Shown: piece by piece, positions 20,344 to 39,242 of the stretch
How the letters are laid out: every line of letters begins with the position of its first letter
How positions within the stretch are numbered: the first letter of the stretch is position 1
Source of the DNA: Trichopria drosophilae
Taxonomy: Eukaryota > Arthropoda > Insecta > Hymenoptera > Diapriidae
NCBI GenBank assembly: GCA_030407085.1
Contig: CM059582.1
Coordinates: 372,001 to 436,000 of the forward strand
Reading direction: 5' to 3'
DNA length: 64,000 nucleotides
Notes under the pieces: generated by a model
What the model was told of the DNA's origin: nothing
What the model saw: the letters and a program-made list of their open reading frames with translations, nothing else
Databases searched by the model: none
Made by a program: the position numbers and the translations under genes

Positions 20344-20554
20344 TGAAAATTTACTTGAGTGTTAGCATCATGTAGCTAAGCCATAAAACTCCTTTACAAA
20401 TTTCGTCAATTCACTCTTGTGGTATGTATAACAATGTTACAAAAAATAATATCATAGAATTCAATAGAATAATTCCTAGAAAATCTCTACATACTAAAAA
20501 AAGTAAAATGCTATTTAATAAGCTTAAGAATAAATAGCAAACATCTACATCTTG

Positions 20555-21028
20555 TGCGATATGGCGTTTTATTCCTGAGATTTTTTTACCAGCGTCATAG
20601 CCTTTTTTTTCATTAGTGTCTGCGTTCTTTACACTCTGAGCGTCAATTATGCAAAAGCTGGTTTTTTCTTTCCAAACATTGTTTTATCGGACTACACTAA
20701 CTGTTTTTTTACATGCACTCCAAAATACTTTTTTTTATTTCCTTTTACTTTTTCACTCCATTTTTGAAATAATCATAACAATTGCGCCATTTTGGAAACT
20801 CTTTTGGTAGCATCCTCCACTGATAACCACTTTTTAGGGCATGCAATACTCCGCAAAATATATCATACAAATCAAGTTTTCTTGGTTTTTTTTTACAAGA
20901 CTCCAGATCTGGTAAAATAATCTCAAACTTCTCTCGACTTATGTCACTTAGGTATACACTCCTCATATATCCTAATTTATACACTCTATTTCTTACTTTA
21001 TGCCTTTCTTAAGATTATGAGCGGGTTC
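20555..21028 (-). pseudogene. IS5-family transposase remnant
   Basis: Decayed, 3'-truncated IS5-type copy. The N-terminal part of the transposase reads on the minus strand from 20984 (REKFEIILPDLESC, then SGYQWRMLPKEFPKWRN) and stops at 20745. Below that, broken frames still match the homologous copy at 46.9 kb (TSFC..DAQSVKN, GYDAGKKIS, IKRHIA) until similarity ends near 20,555. Its outer end at 21028 (attatgagcgggttc) matches the terminal repeat of the other copy, followed by TTA, the expected 3-bp duplication. That TTA is also the stop codon of prmC. Confidence 0.8.
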
Positions 21029-21898
21029 TTAGAAAGCTAGCGTTTTACTAGTAATGTTTTTGTCTTGTTTTACAACAATGCATCTTTTCATTCCAGCCAA
21101 GTCGTATGCGTATTCTTGAAAAGCCAGTCCATATAAGGGTATTATTTTGTCAATATTGCTTTGATCTTCGCCTATTTCCAGTATCGCAAACCCATCTTTT
21201 TTAAGGCACTTTTTCAATATTGGAAAAATACTCAGGTAACAGCTCAATCCATCGATACCACCATCAAGAGCAATTCTTGGCTCTTTTTGCACTTCAGCTT
21301 GCAGATCTTTTAACTTACTTCTTCTAATATATGGAGGATTGCTTATTATGAGATCAAATAAATCTCTGCATTCTGTCCACGAATTTGGAAATATTTTAGT
21401 TCTGCTTAGGAGATTATGTTTCTTTGTGTTCTGGTAGGTAATTTTGTATGCTTCCAGGCTTTTTTCAAAACCAACTCCAATAGCATATTCATACTCACTA
21501 AGTACGGAGATCAACAAACAGCCTGTGCCTGTGCCAAAATCTGCAATTTTTATTTTTTGCTTCTTATTTTGGTAATATTTTAACACTGTTGAAATTACTG
21601 TCTCACTATCTGGTCTTGGATCTAGAACATGTTGGTTAACTATAAAATTTTTACTCCAGAATTCACGATTACCTATTATTTGCGATATTGGATATCTTGC
21701 TGCTCTTTTTTTTGTTAACTTCCAGAATAGAAGCTCTTTGTTTCTTGGTACCTGATTGGTGTGATTCATGATTGTGAATGATCTTTCTACTCCAAGTACG
21801 TACTGCATGATGATTTCACAATCCAAATGTGGTGATTCAATTCTATGTGATGATAGTAGCTTTGACCCTTCTTTAATTAAAGCGCTGATTGTTTTCAT
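21029..21898 (-). CDS. prmC: Peptide chain release factor N5-glutamine methyltransferase
   Basis: 289 aa from the ATG at 21896-21898. The same frame stays open upstream to 22045, but those 49 residues have no counterpart in the family, while MKTISALIKEGSKLL is a normal PrmC N-terminus. SAM motif I is IADFGTGTGCLLISVL; the catalytic NPPY is in LIISNPPYI. It methylates the GGQ glutamine of release factors RF1/RF2. Its stop codon coincides with the 3-bp duplication at the edge of the IS5 remnant, so the last residues (ITSKTLAF) may not be ancestral. Confidence 0.92.
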   Translation of the reverse strand: MKTISALIKEGSKLLSSHRIESPHLDCEIIMQYVLGVERSFTIMNHTNQVPRNKELLFWKLTKKRAARYPISQIIGNREFWSKNFIVNQHVLDPRPDSETVISTVLKYYQNKKQKIKIADFGTGTGCLLISVLSEYEYAIGVGFEKSLEAYKITYQNTKKHNLLSRTKIFPNSWTECRDLFDLIISNPPYIRRSKLKDLQAEVQKEPRIALDGGIDGLSCYLSIFPILKKCLKKDGFAILEIGEDQSNIDKIIPLYGLAFQEYAYDLAGMKRCIVVKQDKNITSKTLAF

Positions 21899-22339
21899 TA
21901 TTCTAAAACGCGTTCCTTGTATGCAAGAACAGCAAAATTGAGTATAGAATTTTGAGCTTAGGGTAGCTGCATTAAATCTAAGTGTCAAGAGTAGGATTGT
22001 AAAAATCGTCTGGCTTTGCTGGTAGTTCGGTTGGTATTTTTGCATTAATGTTGAAGCTCTTGGCTCTATTATAAGCTATAAGCATTATTTTTTTTTGCAT
22101 ATTCTTTGATAGCCACCACAGTATATTACTTGTTCCATATCTATATTAATTCGACCACAGCAAGTGATAATTTCTTAATATTAAAACCAATGTGTGCTTT
22201 AGCATATAATTATCAGTAGCTTTCAAAGCAATTAGGCTGAGATTATTAGAGTAGTAATGTTTATTTTTGTATTGACCATTGAGGTTTGTTGTTTTATAAC
22301 TAAGACTTAGTTGTTTTTAGAGTTTTAAATTTACAGTAT
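21899..22339. other. Intergenic region upstream of the str-type operon
   Basis: About 440 bp between divergent prmC and rpsL. The left 150 bp is open in the prmC frame, but I read it as non-coding. No RNA gene or repeat is recognisable. A strong promoter is present near the right end at 22272-22300. Confidence 0.5.
22272..22300 (+). promoter_or_regulatory. Sigma70-type promoter for the rpsL operon
   Basis: TTGACC (22272-22277), a 17-bp spacer and TATAAC (22295-22300), about 40 bp before the rpsL start. Near-consensus elements with ideal spacing, in the only sizeable gap upstream of a 16-kb co-directional gene block. Confidence 0.7.
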
Positions 22340-22714
22340 ATGCCTACGATAAATCAATTAATATGTAAAGGTAGATCAAGGTTAACTCGCAAGAAGAAGG
22401 TGCCAGCTTTGGGAAAATGCAATCCTCAAAGAAGGGGCGTTTGCACTAAGGTATACACTACGACTCCTAGAAAGCCTAATTCAGCACTACGCAAGGTAGC
22501 TAGAGTAAAGATTGGTGGATACGGTGAAGTGACGGCTTATATACCTGGCGAAGGTCATAATTTACAAGAGCATTCCGTTGTTTTAATACGTGGTGGGCGA
22601 GTTAAGGATTTGCCGGGTGTGCGTTACCACATAATAAGAGGTGCTCTTGATCTACGTGGTGTGCAAAATCGAAAGAAAGCTCGCTCAAAATATGGTGTAA
22701 AGAAATCTGGTTAA
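22340..22714 (+). CDS. rpsL: 30S ribosomal protein S12
   Basis: 124 aa, the normal length. It shows the N-terminal [12 protein letters not shown], the decoding-centre segment [16 protein letters not shown] and [16 protein letters not shown]. Lys at the classic streptomycin positions is retained (PRKPNS and GRVKDLPG). First gene of the block; rpsG follows after 5 bp. Confidence 0.98.
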   Translation: MPTINQLICKGRSRLTRKKKVPALGKCNPQRRGVCTKVYTTTPRKPNSALRKVARVKIGGYGEVTAYIPGEGHNLQEHSVVLIRGGRVKDLPGVRYHIIRGALDLRGVQNRKKARSKYGVKKSG

Positions 22715-22719
22715 AATTT

Positions 22720-23196
22720 ATGGCACGTCGTAATAAAGCAAAAAAAAGAACAAGTCCTGACTCTCGTTATGGTAGTGTCTTGCTTATGCGTTTTATTAAT
22801 ATAATTATGGAATGTGGTAAAAAATCTATTGCAGAAAAGATTGCTTATAGTGCTTTGTCCTTAGCTGAAAAGAAAATAGGCAAAGATGCCTTATCAATTT
22901 TTGAAACAGCAGTAGAAAATGTTACCCCTTCTATAGAAGTACGCTCTCGGCGTATTGGTGGTGCAACTTATCAAGTCCCTGTTGAAATTCGTCAAGATAG
23001 AGCAATTTCTTTGGCATTAAGGTGGATTGCTAGAGCAACTTCTGCTGCTCGAAAAAAGAGCGGTAGAACTACTGTTTGTTGTTTGCAGTCTGAAATATTA
23101 GATGCTTATAATAAATGTGGTGGTGCATTTAAGATGCGTGAAGAAAAGTATAAAATGGCTGAAGCTAATAAGGCATTTTCTCATCTTCGTTTTTAA
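22720..23196 (+). CDS. rpsG: 30S ribosomal protein S7
   Basis: 158 aa. Nucleates assembly of the 16S rRNA 3' major domain and contacts the E-site. Recognised by the N-terminal [22 protein letters not shown] and the C-terminal [13 protein letters not shown]. 5 bp after rpsL and 21 bp before fusA. Confidence 0.98.
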   Translation: MARRNKAKKRTSPDSRYGSVLLMRFINIIMECGKKSIAEKIAYSALSLAEKKIGKDALSIFETAVENVTPSIEVRSRRIGGATYQVPVEIRQDRAISLALRWIARATSAARKKSGRTTVCCLQSEILDAYNKCGGAFKMREEKYKMAEANKAFSHLRF

Positions 23197-23217
23197 TATT
23201 AGCTGATTGATTGTGGT

Positions 23218-25293
23218 ATGGAAGTTTTAATATCTAGGTATAGAAATATAGGAATAATGGCTCATATAGATGCTGGCAAGACCACCACAACAGAGCGTAT
23301 TTTATTTTATACTGGTAAGCAAAATAGGATTGGTGAAGTGCACGATGGTGCAGCTTCTATGGATTGGATGGAGCAAGAGAAGGAGCGTGGCATTACAATC
23401 ACCTCTGCTGCAACAACATGTTTTTGGAATGATCATAGGGTTAATATAATAGATACTCCTGGTCATGTTGATTTCACTATTGAAGTTGAGAGATCTTTGA
23501 GGGTTTTGGATGGTGCAGTTGCTGTATTTGATGGGGTTGCTGGAGTTGAGCCTCAGTCTGAGACGGTTTGGCGTCAAGCTGATAAATATAGCGTTCCTCG
23601 TATTTGCTTTGTTAATAAGATGGATAGAATGGGGGCAAATTTTTATCGATGTGTCGATATGATAAAAACAAAGCTTGGCGCATCACCTTTAGTTATTCAA
23701 TTGCCAATAGGAAGTGAGAAAGATTTTAAAGGCATAATCGATCTTATTTCTATGAAAGCTATTATATGGCAAGAAGAAACATTAGGCGCTAAATTTTCTT
23801 ATGAAGATATTCCTTCTGATTTGCTTGATAAGGCTCAAGAGTATCGAAATCTTTTATTAGATGCTGCAGCTGAAATGGATGATGAGGCGATAAATACTTA
23901 CTTTGAATCTAACGATCTGCCAATTGATTTATTGAAAAAGTGTGTGAGAAGTGGGACCATTAAAGGAAAATTTGTTCCTATATTATGTGGGTCAGCTTTT
24001 AAAAACAAAGGCGTGCAATCACTTTTAGATGGTGTGGTTGATTTTTTACCCTCTCCTATTGATATTGATGTAATTATTGGAACTGATCCTAAAGATTCAG
24101 AAAAGAAAATTGAGATCAAACCTTCGGAAAAAGAGAAATTCGTTGCTCTTGCGTTTAAAGTGATGACGGATAAATTTGTAGGTAGCTTGACGTTTATTCG
24201 TATTTATTCTGGTAAGTTAAAATCTAAATCTGCTGTGTTAAATGCCGGAAAGAATGAGACTGAAGGAATTGGTAGAATGTTGCTTATGCATGCAAATAAC
24301 AGAGAAGATATAAACGAAGCTAAAGTTGGCGATATAGTTGCCTTAGTTGGATTAAAGAAAACAATTACTGGTGATACTTTATGTTCATCTGATTTTCCTA
24401 TACTATTAGAGCGTATGGAATTTCCTGATCCTGTTATTGAAACTGCTATAGAACCGAAAACCACCTCAGATCAGGAAAAATTAGGTGTTGCTTTGAATAG
24501 ATTGGTTGCAGAAGATCCTTCTTTAAGGATGTCAGTAAATGCGGAGAGTGGGCAGACTATATTGAAAGGTATGGGTGAGCTGCATCTTGAGATTATTATT
24601 GATAGAATGAAGCGCGAGTTTAATGTTGAAGCTAACGTTGGTGCGCCTCAAGTTGCATATCGTGAAACTATCACTAAATCTGTTGAAATTGATTACACTC
24701 ATAAAAAACAATCAGGTGGTGCTGGTCAGTTTGCTAAAGTTAAAATAAAATTCGAACCTCTTGAGCCTGGTTTTGGCTTTCAGTTTGAAAGTAAAATTGT
24801 AGGCGGCGCTATTCCAAAAGAGTATATACCTGGAGTGCAAAATGGCTTAGAGTTGATAAAAGAAGGTGGTATAATTTCTGGCTTTCCATTGATTGATTTT
24901 AAGGCTACTCTTCTTGATGGTGCTTTTCATGATGTTGATTCTAGTCCTTTGGCTTTTGAACTTGCTGCTAAAGGTGCTTTTAAGGAAATGGCAAACAAAG
25001 CTGGTCCAAAAATGCTAGAACCTATAATGAAAGTGGAAATCATTACTCCTGAAGAATATATGGGTGATGTTATGGGTGATATAAATAGTAGAAGGGGCGG
25101 TGTTGTTGATATGCTGGATTTAGGTAATAATAGCAAAGTAATTACTGCTTCGGTTCCTCTTGCAAATATGTTTGGTTATATAAATGTTTTGCGTTCTATG
25201 TCTCAGGGAAGAGCTCAGTATAGTATGCATTTTTCTTGTTATGAACAAGTACCACAATATGTGGTTGATGAGTTAAAGTTAAAGTATAATTAA
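23218..25293 (+). CDS. fusA: Elongation factor G
   Basis: 691 aa GTPase that drives translocation. G1 is [16 protein letters not shown]2 includes [13 protein letters not shown]3 is DTPGHVDFT and G4 is NKMDRMG. Domains II-V are complete through the C-terminal [20 protein letters not shown]. Codon use favours T-ending codons (ggt, gct, gat), as in the neighbouring ribosomal genes and unlike tuf, which follows after 12 bp. Confidence 0.98.
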   Translation: MEVLISRYRNIGIMAHIDAGKTTTTERILFYTGKQNRIGEVHDGAASMDWMEQEKERGITITSAATTCFWNDHRVNIIDTPGHVDFTIEVERSLRVLDGAVAVFDGVAGVEPQSETVWRQADKYSVPRICFVNKMDRMGANFYRCVDMIKTKLGASPLVIQLPIGSEKDFKGIIDLISMKAIIWQEETLGAKFSYEDIPSDLLDKAQEYRNLLLDAAAEMDDEAINTYFESNDLPIDLLKKCVRSGTIKGKFVPILCGSAFKNKGVQSLLDGVVDFLPSPIDIDVIIGTDPKDSEKKIEIKPSEKEKFVALAFKVMTDKFVGSLTFIRIYSGKLKSKSAVLNAGKNETEGIGRMLLMHANNREDINEAKVGDIVALVGLKKTITGDTLCSSDFPILLERMEFPDPVIETAIEPKTTSDQEKLGVALNRLVAEDPSLRMSVNAESGQTILKGMGELHLEIIIDRMKREFNVEANVGAPQVAYRETITKSVEIDYTHKKQSGGAGQFAKVKIKFEPLEPGFGFQFESKIVGGAIPKEYIPGVQNGLELIKEGGIISGFPLIDFKATLLDGAFHDVDSSPLAFELAAKGAFKEMANKAGPKMLEPIMKVEIITPEEYMGDVMGDINSRRGGVVDMLDLGNNSKVITASVPLANMFGYINVLRSMSQGRAQYSMHFSCYEQVPQYVVDELKLKYN

Positions 25294-25305
25294 AGGTTAG
25301 TAATT

Positions 25306-26478
25306 ATGACAGCGATAGTAGAAGCATTTGGAAAGCCGCATGTAAACGTGGGAACGATAGGACATGTGGATCATGGGAAAACAACGTTAACAGCGGCGAT
25401 AACAAAGCATTATGGTAATTTTATAGCATATGATCAAATAGATAAAGCGCCAGAAGAAAGAAAGAGAGGAATAACAATAGCAACAGCGCATGTTGAATAT
25501 CAAACAGAAAAGAGGCACTATGCACACGTTGATTGCCCTGGACATGCTGATTATGTAAAAAATATGATAGTAGGTGCAGCGCAGATGGATGCAGCGATAT
25601 TGGTGGTGTCAGGGGTTGATGGGCCGATGCCGCAAACGAGAGAGCATGTATTGCTGGCAAAACAGGTGGGTGTTGGATATATCGTGGTATATATAAATAA
25701 AGCTGATGTTGCTGATACTGATATGATAGATTTGGTGGAAATGGAAGTGAGAGAGTTGCTGAGTAAGTATGGATTTCCAGGTGATGAAGTGCCTGTGGTA
25801 GTTGGGTCTGCGTTAAAAGCATTAGAGGATGATAGTAGTGAGTATGGAAAGAAATCAATAGATAAATTGATGGAGAAGTTAGATGAGTATGTGGCAGTAC
25901 CTCCAAGGCCTATAGATTTGCCGTTTTTGTTGCCAATAGAAGATGTATTTTCAATATCGGGCCGAGGGACGGTGGTAACAGGAAGAATAGAGAAGGGGGA
26001 GATAAAGACAGGGGATGAGATAGAGATAATAGGTCTGAAAGCGACGCAAAAGACGATATGTACTGGTGTTGAGATGTTTAAGAAGTTGCTAGATAAGGGA
26101 AGTGCAGGACTCAATGTAGGAATACTACTAAGAGGAACAAAGAGAGAAGAAGTGGAGAGAGGGCAGGTGTTGGCAAAACCAGGGACAATAACCCCGCATA
26201 AGAAATTTAATGCGGAGGTGTATATATTGAAGAAAGAAGAGGGAGGAAGGCATACACCATTTTTTGGAAATTATCAGCCACAGTTTTATTTAAGGACAAC
26301 GGATGTAACTGGGAGCATAAAATTGCTAGATGGAAAGGAGATGGTAATGCCGGGGGATAATGTAAGTATAGAAGTGGGGTTGCAAGTACCAATAGCAATG
26401 GATAAAGGATTGCGTTTTGCGATAAGAGAAGGTGGTAGAACTGTTGGTTCTGGCGTTGTTTCGGAAATTTTAGAGTAA
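25306..26478 (+). CDS. tuf: Elongation factor Tu
   Basis: 390 aa GTPase that carries aminoacyl-tRNA to the ribosome. G1 is [11 protein letters not shown]3 is [12 protein letters not shown] and G4 is NKAD. The C-terminal domain ends [17 protein letters not shown]. The codon usage is odd: over most of the gene third positions favour A and G (gga, aca, gcg, ata, gtg), then from roughly 26410 they return to the T-rich style of fusA and the ribosomal genes. This suggests gene conversion with a second tuf copy, or selection on codons. tRNA-Trp follows at once. Confidence 0.98.
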   Translation: MTAIVEAFGKPHVNVGTIGHVDHGKTTLTAAITKHYGNFIAYDQIDKAPEERKRGITIATAHVEYQTEKRHYAHVDCPGHADYVKNMIVGAAQMDAAILVVSGVDGPMPQTREHVLLAKQVGVGYIVVYINKADVADTDMIDLVEMEVRELLSKYGFPGDEVPVVVGSALKALEDDSSEYGKKSIDKLMEKLDEYVAVPPRPIDLPFLLPIEDVFSISGRGTVVTGRIEKGEIKTGDEIEIIGLKATQKTICTGVEMFKKLLDKGSAGLNVGILLRGTKREEVERGQVLAKPGTITPHKKFNAEVYILKKEEGGRHTPFFGNYQPQFYLRTTDVTGSIKLLDGKEMVMPGDNVSIEVGLQVPIAMDKGLRFAIREGGRTVGSGVVSEILE

Positions 26479-26490
26479 ACTTTGAATTAT

Positions 26491-26563
26491 AGGAGTGTAG
26501 CTCAATTGGTAGAGCGCTGGTCTCCAAAACCAGAGGTTGTAGGTTCAATTCCTATCGCTCCTG
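26491..26563 (+). tRNA. tRNA-Trp(CCA)
   Basis: 73 nt. The acceptor stem AGGAGTG pairs with CGCTCCT, the D-arm is GCTCAATTGGTAGAGC, the anticodon stem is CTGGT/ACCAG with loop CTCCAAA (anticodon CCA), and the T-arm is TAGGTTCAATTCCTA. It lies 12 bp after tuf and 10 bp before secE, the usual tuf-trnW-secE arrangement. Confidence 0.97.
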
Positions 26564-26573
26564 CATTAATATT

Positions 26574-26783
26574 ATGGTAGAAATGTTAAAAAATCTGTAT
26601 GTTTTTTTTTGCGATATAAAGCAAGAAATAAGGAGAATTGCTTGGGTAAAAAAACAGCAGGTATTGTCATCTTTGTTTATTGTAATAATTGTTATATTAT
26701 GCTTTTCGATTTTCTTTTGCTTCGTAGATTTTATGTCTCTTTACGCAATTAAGACTTTATTTGGAATTATTTATGGAACATAA
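26574..26783 (+). CDS. secE: Preprotein translocase subunit SecE
   Basis: 69 aa single-span minimal SecE that clamps SecY. The amphipathic cytoplasmic helix EIRRIAWVKKQQVLSS carries the conserved R-x-x-W-x-K pattern. A membrane segment follows, LFIVIIVILCFSIFFCFVD. Its end overlaps the beginning of nusG. Confidence 0.93.
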   Translation: MVEMLKNLYVFFCDIKQEIRRIAWVKKQQVLSSLFIVIIVILCFSIFFCFVDFMSLYAIKTLFGIIYGT

Positions 26784-27609
26784 GTATAAATGGTATATCG
26801 TTAAAGTCGATTACGGGTGTGAGAAGGGTATATGCGAGTTGGTAGTCAATACTGTTTACTTTAAGGAGGTATTTATTCCTTATCAGACAGTATGTGATAT
26901 AAAATCTGATATAAAAGAGTTATGCGAAGTATATATATGTATGCATCTGTGTGATGAAAGCAAAAATATTTTGAATCAAATGACTGGGTTTTGTAGTGAT
27001 GAGTCTGGTCATTTTGAGATGGTTTCAGATGATGAGGTAATTTTAAAACGCAAGGAATTTAATAGATATAAGTGGTACATTTTAAGAGTTGCCTCTAATT
27101 CTGAAGAGAAAGTGCGCCAATATATATTAGAAAATTCTATGAGATTGAATATTAATAATTATTTTAATAGGGTTTTTATTCCTTGTGAAGAATTAAGCGA
27201 GATGGATTTAAAATCTAAAAAAAATGCTAAACGAAGGAAGTCCTTTCCTGGTTATGTCTTTTTATCCATGAATTTATGTGATGAGGTATTAAATTTTATT
27301 AATAATATACCAAAATCTCTTAAGGTTTATGGATTTTTGAAAAATGGTAATGTTCTAAAGGTGATTGAGGATAATGAGATTCGTTCAATGTGTAGTGCGC
27401 TTTACAATGCTCAAGAAACGAAAAAGTTGAGTTGTGGTTATGAGAAAGGTGAAAAAGTAAAAATTAATGATGGTCTTTTTCAAAATTTTACTGGTAAGGT
27501 AGATATGGTAAATGACGAGAAAAAAATTATTAATGTTGAAGTATCAATCTTAGGTAAGCCAACAATAATAGAGCTTGATTTGGCTCAAGTAGAGAAAATA
27601 GAGGATTAA
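26773..27609 (+). CDS. nusG: Transcription elongation factor NusG with duplicated NGN-like domain
   Basis: 278 aa from ATG 26773, overlapping secE by 11 bp; a TTG four codons earlier is an alternative. NusG is normally about 180 aa. Here the canonical NGN domain is the second one (about residues 98-206: RYKWYILRV, then FPGYVFLSMNLCDE), followed by a KOW domain (about 222-275: YEKGEKVKINDGLFQNFTGKVD). The first 90 residues look like a shorter, diverged NGN: KYKWYIVKV, VYFKEVFIPYQ and EVYICMHLCDE line up in order with RYKWYILRV, NYFNRVFIPCE and GYVFLSMNLCDE. It binds RNA polymerase and Rho and couples transcription to translation. The extra domain is unusual. Confidence 0.9.
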   Translation: MEHKYKWYIVKVDYGCEKGICELVVNTVYFKEVFIPYQTVCDIKSDIKELCEVYICMHLCDESKNILNQMTGFCSDESGHFEMVSDDEVILKRKEFNRYKWYILRVASNSEEKVRQYILENSMRLNINNYFNRVFIPCEELSEMDLKSKKNAKRRKSFPGYVFLSMNLCDEVLNFINNIPKSLKVYGFLKNGNVLKVIEDNEIRSMCSALYNAQETKKLSCGYEKGEKVKINDGLFQNFTGKVDMVNDEKKIINVEVSILGKPTIIELDLAQVEKIED

Positions 27610-27611
27610 TT

Positions 27612-28052
27612 ATGAGTAATATAGTTGCTAAGATTAACTTACTTATGGAAGCTGGGAAAGCAGTTCCAGGACCGAAAATTGCTTCAGTGCTTGGCCCGCG
27701 TGGTATACCTGTTCCTAAATTTTGTGAAGCTTTTAATAAAGCTACTAGCGCTGCTAACGCTAGTTATAAAGTAGGTGATTTAGTAACAGTGAGAATTTCC
27801 ATAAAGGACGATCGCTCTCATGATTTTACTGTCAGCGGTCCGCCTGTGACTTATTTGCTTAAGCAGGAAGCTAAATTAAGTAAAGGTTCTGGTAATTCTG
27901 GTAAAGAATTAGTGGCTAAATTATCTATGTCTGCTATCATTAAAGTGGCAAAGTGTAAGATGGTTGATATGAAAGTGGACAATGAAGATTCAGCAGTGAA
28001 GATGGTTATAGGCACTGCAAAATCTATGGGTATAGAAGTTGTGGAAGGTTAG
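27612..28052 (+). CDS. rplK: 50S ribosomal protein L11
   Basis: 146 aa. The N-terminal GKAVPGPKIASVLGPRGI and the C-terminal rRNA-binding part are typical. It forms the GTPase-associated centre with L10 and L12. 2 bp after nusG and 4 bp before rplA. Confidence 0.97.
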   Translation: MSNIVAKINLLMEAGKAVPGPKIASVLGPRGIPVPKFCEAFNKATSAANASYKVGDLVTVRISIKDDRSHDFTVSGPPVTYLLKQEAKLSKGSGNSGKELVAKLSMSAIIKVAKCKMVDMKVDNEDSAVKMVIGTAKSMGIEVVEG

Positions 28053-28056
28053 GTAA

Positions 28057-28710
28057 ATGAGTACATATAATGATAATTCTAAGCAGTGTTTGGAGAAGAT
28101 TGTTGAGTCTGCTTCAGCAAAATTTAATGAATCAGTTGATATCGCAGTCAATTTAGGTGTAGATTCACGTAAATCTGAAGAGCAGGTGCGTGGCACAGTA
28201 GTTTTGCCTAAAGGTATCGGGAAGAATATTAAAGTAGCTGTTTTTGCTCAAGATAAACATTTATTAGAAGCTAAAAAAGCTGGTGCTGATATTACAGGAG
28301 GAGAAGATTTGGTTGAAGAGATAAAAAAAGGTAGAAAGTTGAATGTTGATTGGTGCATCACCACTCCTGATTTCATGGCAAAAATCACTCCTATTGCAAA
28401 AGTATTGGGTGCTAAAGGGCTGATGCCTAACCCTAAATTTGGTACTGTGACTTCTAACATTGCGGAAGCTACTAAAACCATTAAGTCTGGTCAAATAAAA
28501 TTCAGGACGGATAAAAATGGGGTTATTCATGGTAAATTAGGAAGTATTAAATTTGATATTGATGATTTGCTGGAAAATTTAAAAGCCTTTCTTAAAGTAA
28601 TTAGAGACAATAAACCTACTTCTGTGAAAGGAGTTTACTTTAAAAGCGTTTTTTTAAATTCAACTATGGGTAAAGCTCATAAAATAAACAAAGTAGAAGA
28701 TATAATTTAA
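28057..28710 (+). CDS. rplA: 50S ribosomal protein L1
   Basis: 217 aa. Forms the mobile L1 stalk and represses translation of its own operon in other bacteria. Recognised by [32 protein letters not shown] and [16 protein letters not shown]. Slightly shorter than the usual 230 aa. Confidence 0.97.
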   Translation: MSTYNDNSKQCLEKIVESASAKFNESVDIAVNLGVDSRKSEEQVRGTVVLPKGIGKNIKVAVFAQDKHLLEAKKAGADITGGEDLVEEIKKGRKLNVDWCITTPDFMAKITPIAKVLGAKGLMPNPKFGTVTSNIAEATKTIKSGQIKFRTDKNGVIHGKLGSIKFDIDDLLENLKAFLKVIRDNKPTSVKGVYFKSVFLNSTMGKAHKINKVEDII

Positions 28711-28722
28711 GGGAGCGAAATT

Positions 28723-29241
28723 GTGAAGCGTAAAGATAAGGATGAATTTATACAAAACATAATGAATGTGTTTGTAAATAATGATTTCTTAATATTGGTA
28801 AATTTCAAGTCTATGAATGTTAGCAATTCATTAATTCTTAGGAATAGTCTAAAATCTGTAAAGGGTGGGATGTTAGTAGTTAAAAATACTCTAGCTTGTT
28901 TGGCTTTGGAAAGGACTGGTAAATTTTCTTATTTATCAGGTAAATTTTCTGGTTCTGTTGCTATTATATATTCTAATGCTATAGTAGAAGCTGCAAAGTT
29001 AATAGTTGATTTTATTAATGCTAACAAAGAAAAAATGTCTGTGATTTGTGCGGCTCATATAAATGAATTATTAACAGTGGAAGATGTTAATAAATTGGCT
29101 AAGCTTCCCTCTCTGGATGAATTGCGTGTTAAAATTATGCGTTTAATATCTTGTGATATTCCTGCTCGGTTAGCATTGTCTATTAATTCATCTTCTATGA
29201 GGCTTATGAGAGTTTTGGATTACTATAGTTCTAAAAAATAA
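28723..29241 (+). CDS. rplJ: 50S ribosomal protein L10
   Basis: 172 aa with a GTG start, preceded by a GGGAGCG-like ribosome-binding site. Anchors L7/L12 dimers to the large subunit. The N-terminal rRNA-binding domain (about 1-110) includes MLVVKNTLACLALE; the C-terminal helix binds L12. Confidence 0.95.
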   Translation: MKRKDKDEFIQNIMNVFVNNDFLILVNFKSMNVSNSLILRNSLKSVKGGMLVVKNTLACLALERTGKFSYLSGKFSGSVAIIYSNAIVEAAKLIVDFINANKEKMSVICAAHINELLTVEDVNKLAKLPSLDELRVKIMRLISCDIPARLALSINSSSMRLMRVLDYYSSKK

Positions 29242-29253
29242 ATTTGTTGTTAA

Positions 29254-29667
<414 letters not shown>

Positions 29668-29683
29668 AATGTTAGTATATTAA

Positions 29684-38245
<8,562 letters not shown>

Positions 38246-38279
38246 ATATAGCTAATGAGGTAGTATGTTTAATCTGTTT

Positions 38280-39230
38280 TTAACTAAAAAAATCAATTAT
38301 ATTTTCTTTTACCTCTGTGCTGTCTATTATATTATTTACTCTTACACGAAATTCAGATGAGTTTTGAAGCCCGCTGCTGTACCATCCTATATGTTTGCGG
38401 GCCATCTTTATTCCTGTATCGCTTCCATAGTACTCAAGAATACTGTCATAATGCTTGAGTATTATACTTAATCTCTCTGAGGCTGTTGGCTCAGAAACTT
38501 TATTTCCACTAAAAAAGTTTATTGCTTGATTAATCAGCCAGGGTTTGCCGTAAGCACCACGACCTATCATTACTCCATCTGCTCCAGATTCTTTAAGTGC
38601 ACTTTGAACATCATTCAAACTCTTAATATCTCCATTTACTATAACTGGAATTTTTACCTGCTCTTTAACATTTCTAACGAATTTCCAATCTGCTTGACCA
38701 TTATAAAGCTGTGCCCTTGTCCTTCCATGTACAGTAATCATCTTTGCTCCCAAATCTTCTGCAATTTTTGCCAAGCGCGGAGCATTACGATTTTCGTCAT
38801 TCCACCCAGTACGCATTTTTACTGTAACTGGCACACTCACTGCCTTGACTACAGCTTCTATTATCTCAGCAGCCTTTTTTTCATCACGCATAAGTGCTGA
38901 CCCTGCGTAACCGTTTACAACTTTTTTAACTGGACAACCAAAATTTATATCTATGATTTTTGCACCCATGCCCTCATTTAACTTTGCAGCTTCCGCCATA
39001 ACATCAGGCTCACAACCAGCAAGTTGTACAGCGGTTAGTTCATCGACTTTTGCTTTTTGCATGCTCTGGCGAGTTTGCATGATCATAGCTCTGCTTGCAA
39101 TCATTTCTGAGACTAGCAAACTTGCACCAAGTTTCTTTACAATACTCCTAAATGGATAGTCAGTCACTCCAGACATTGGCGCTAAAATAACTGGAGAATC
39201 AATCGTCAAACTTCCTATTTGTAGGGACAT
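38280..39230 (-). CDS. dusB: tRNA-dihydrouridine synthase (DusB type)
   Basis: 316 aa FMN-dependent enzyme that reduces uridines in the tRNA D-loop. TIM barrel starting [18 protein letters not shown] and substrate motifs are [10 protein letters not shown] (catalytic Cys), [23 protein letters not shown] and VIVNGDI. The helical C-terminal tRNA-binding domain is complete. It is convergent with rpoBC and lies 12 bp downstream of the Ulp1-like gene in the same direction. Confidence 0.95.
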   Translation of the reverse strand: MSLQIGSLTIDSPVILAPMSGVTDYPFRSIVKKLGASLLVSEMIASRAMIMQTRQSMQKAKVDELTAVQLAGCEPDVMAEAAKLNEGMGAKIIDINFGCPVKKVVNGYAGSALMRDEKKAAEIIEAVVKAVSVPVTVKMRTGWNDENRNAPRLAKIAEDLGAKMITVHGRTRAQLYNGQADWKFVRNVKEQVKIPVIVNGDIKSLNDVQSALKESGADGVMIGRGAYGKPWLINQAINFFSGNKVSEPTASERLSIILKHYDSILEYYGSDTGIKMARKHIGWYSSGLQNSSEFRVRVNNIIDSTEVKENIIDFFS

Positions 39231-39242
39231 AGATTTTATAGA

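Noticed and set aside
21899..22045. 49-codon N-terminal extension of prmC
   Set aside because: Not part of the PrmC family; the MKTISALIKEG start fits better.
25421..26548. Long minus-strand frames opposite tuf (161, 187 and 113 codons)
   Set aside because: They exist because tuf uses A/G-ending codons that leave few stops on the other strand; the translations are low-complexity Leu/His/Ser-rich.
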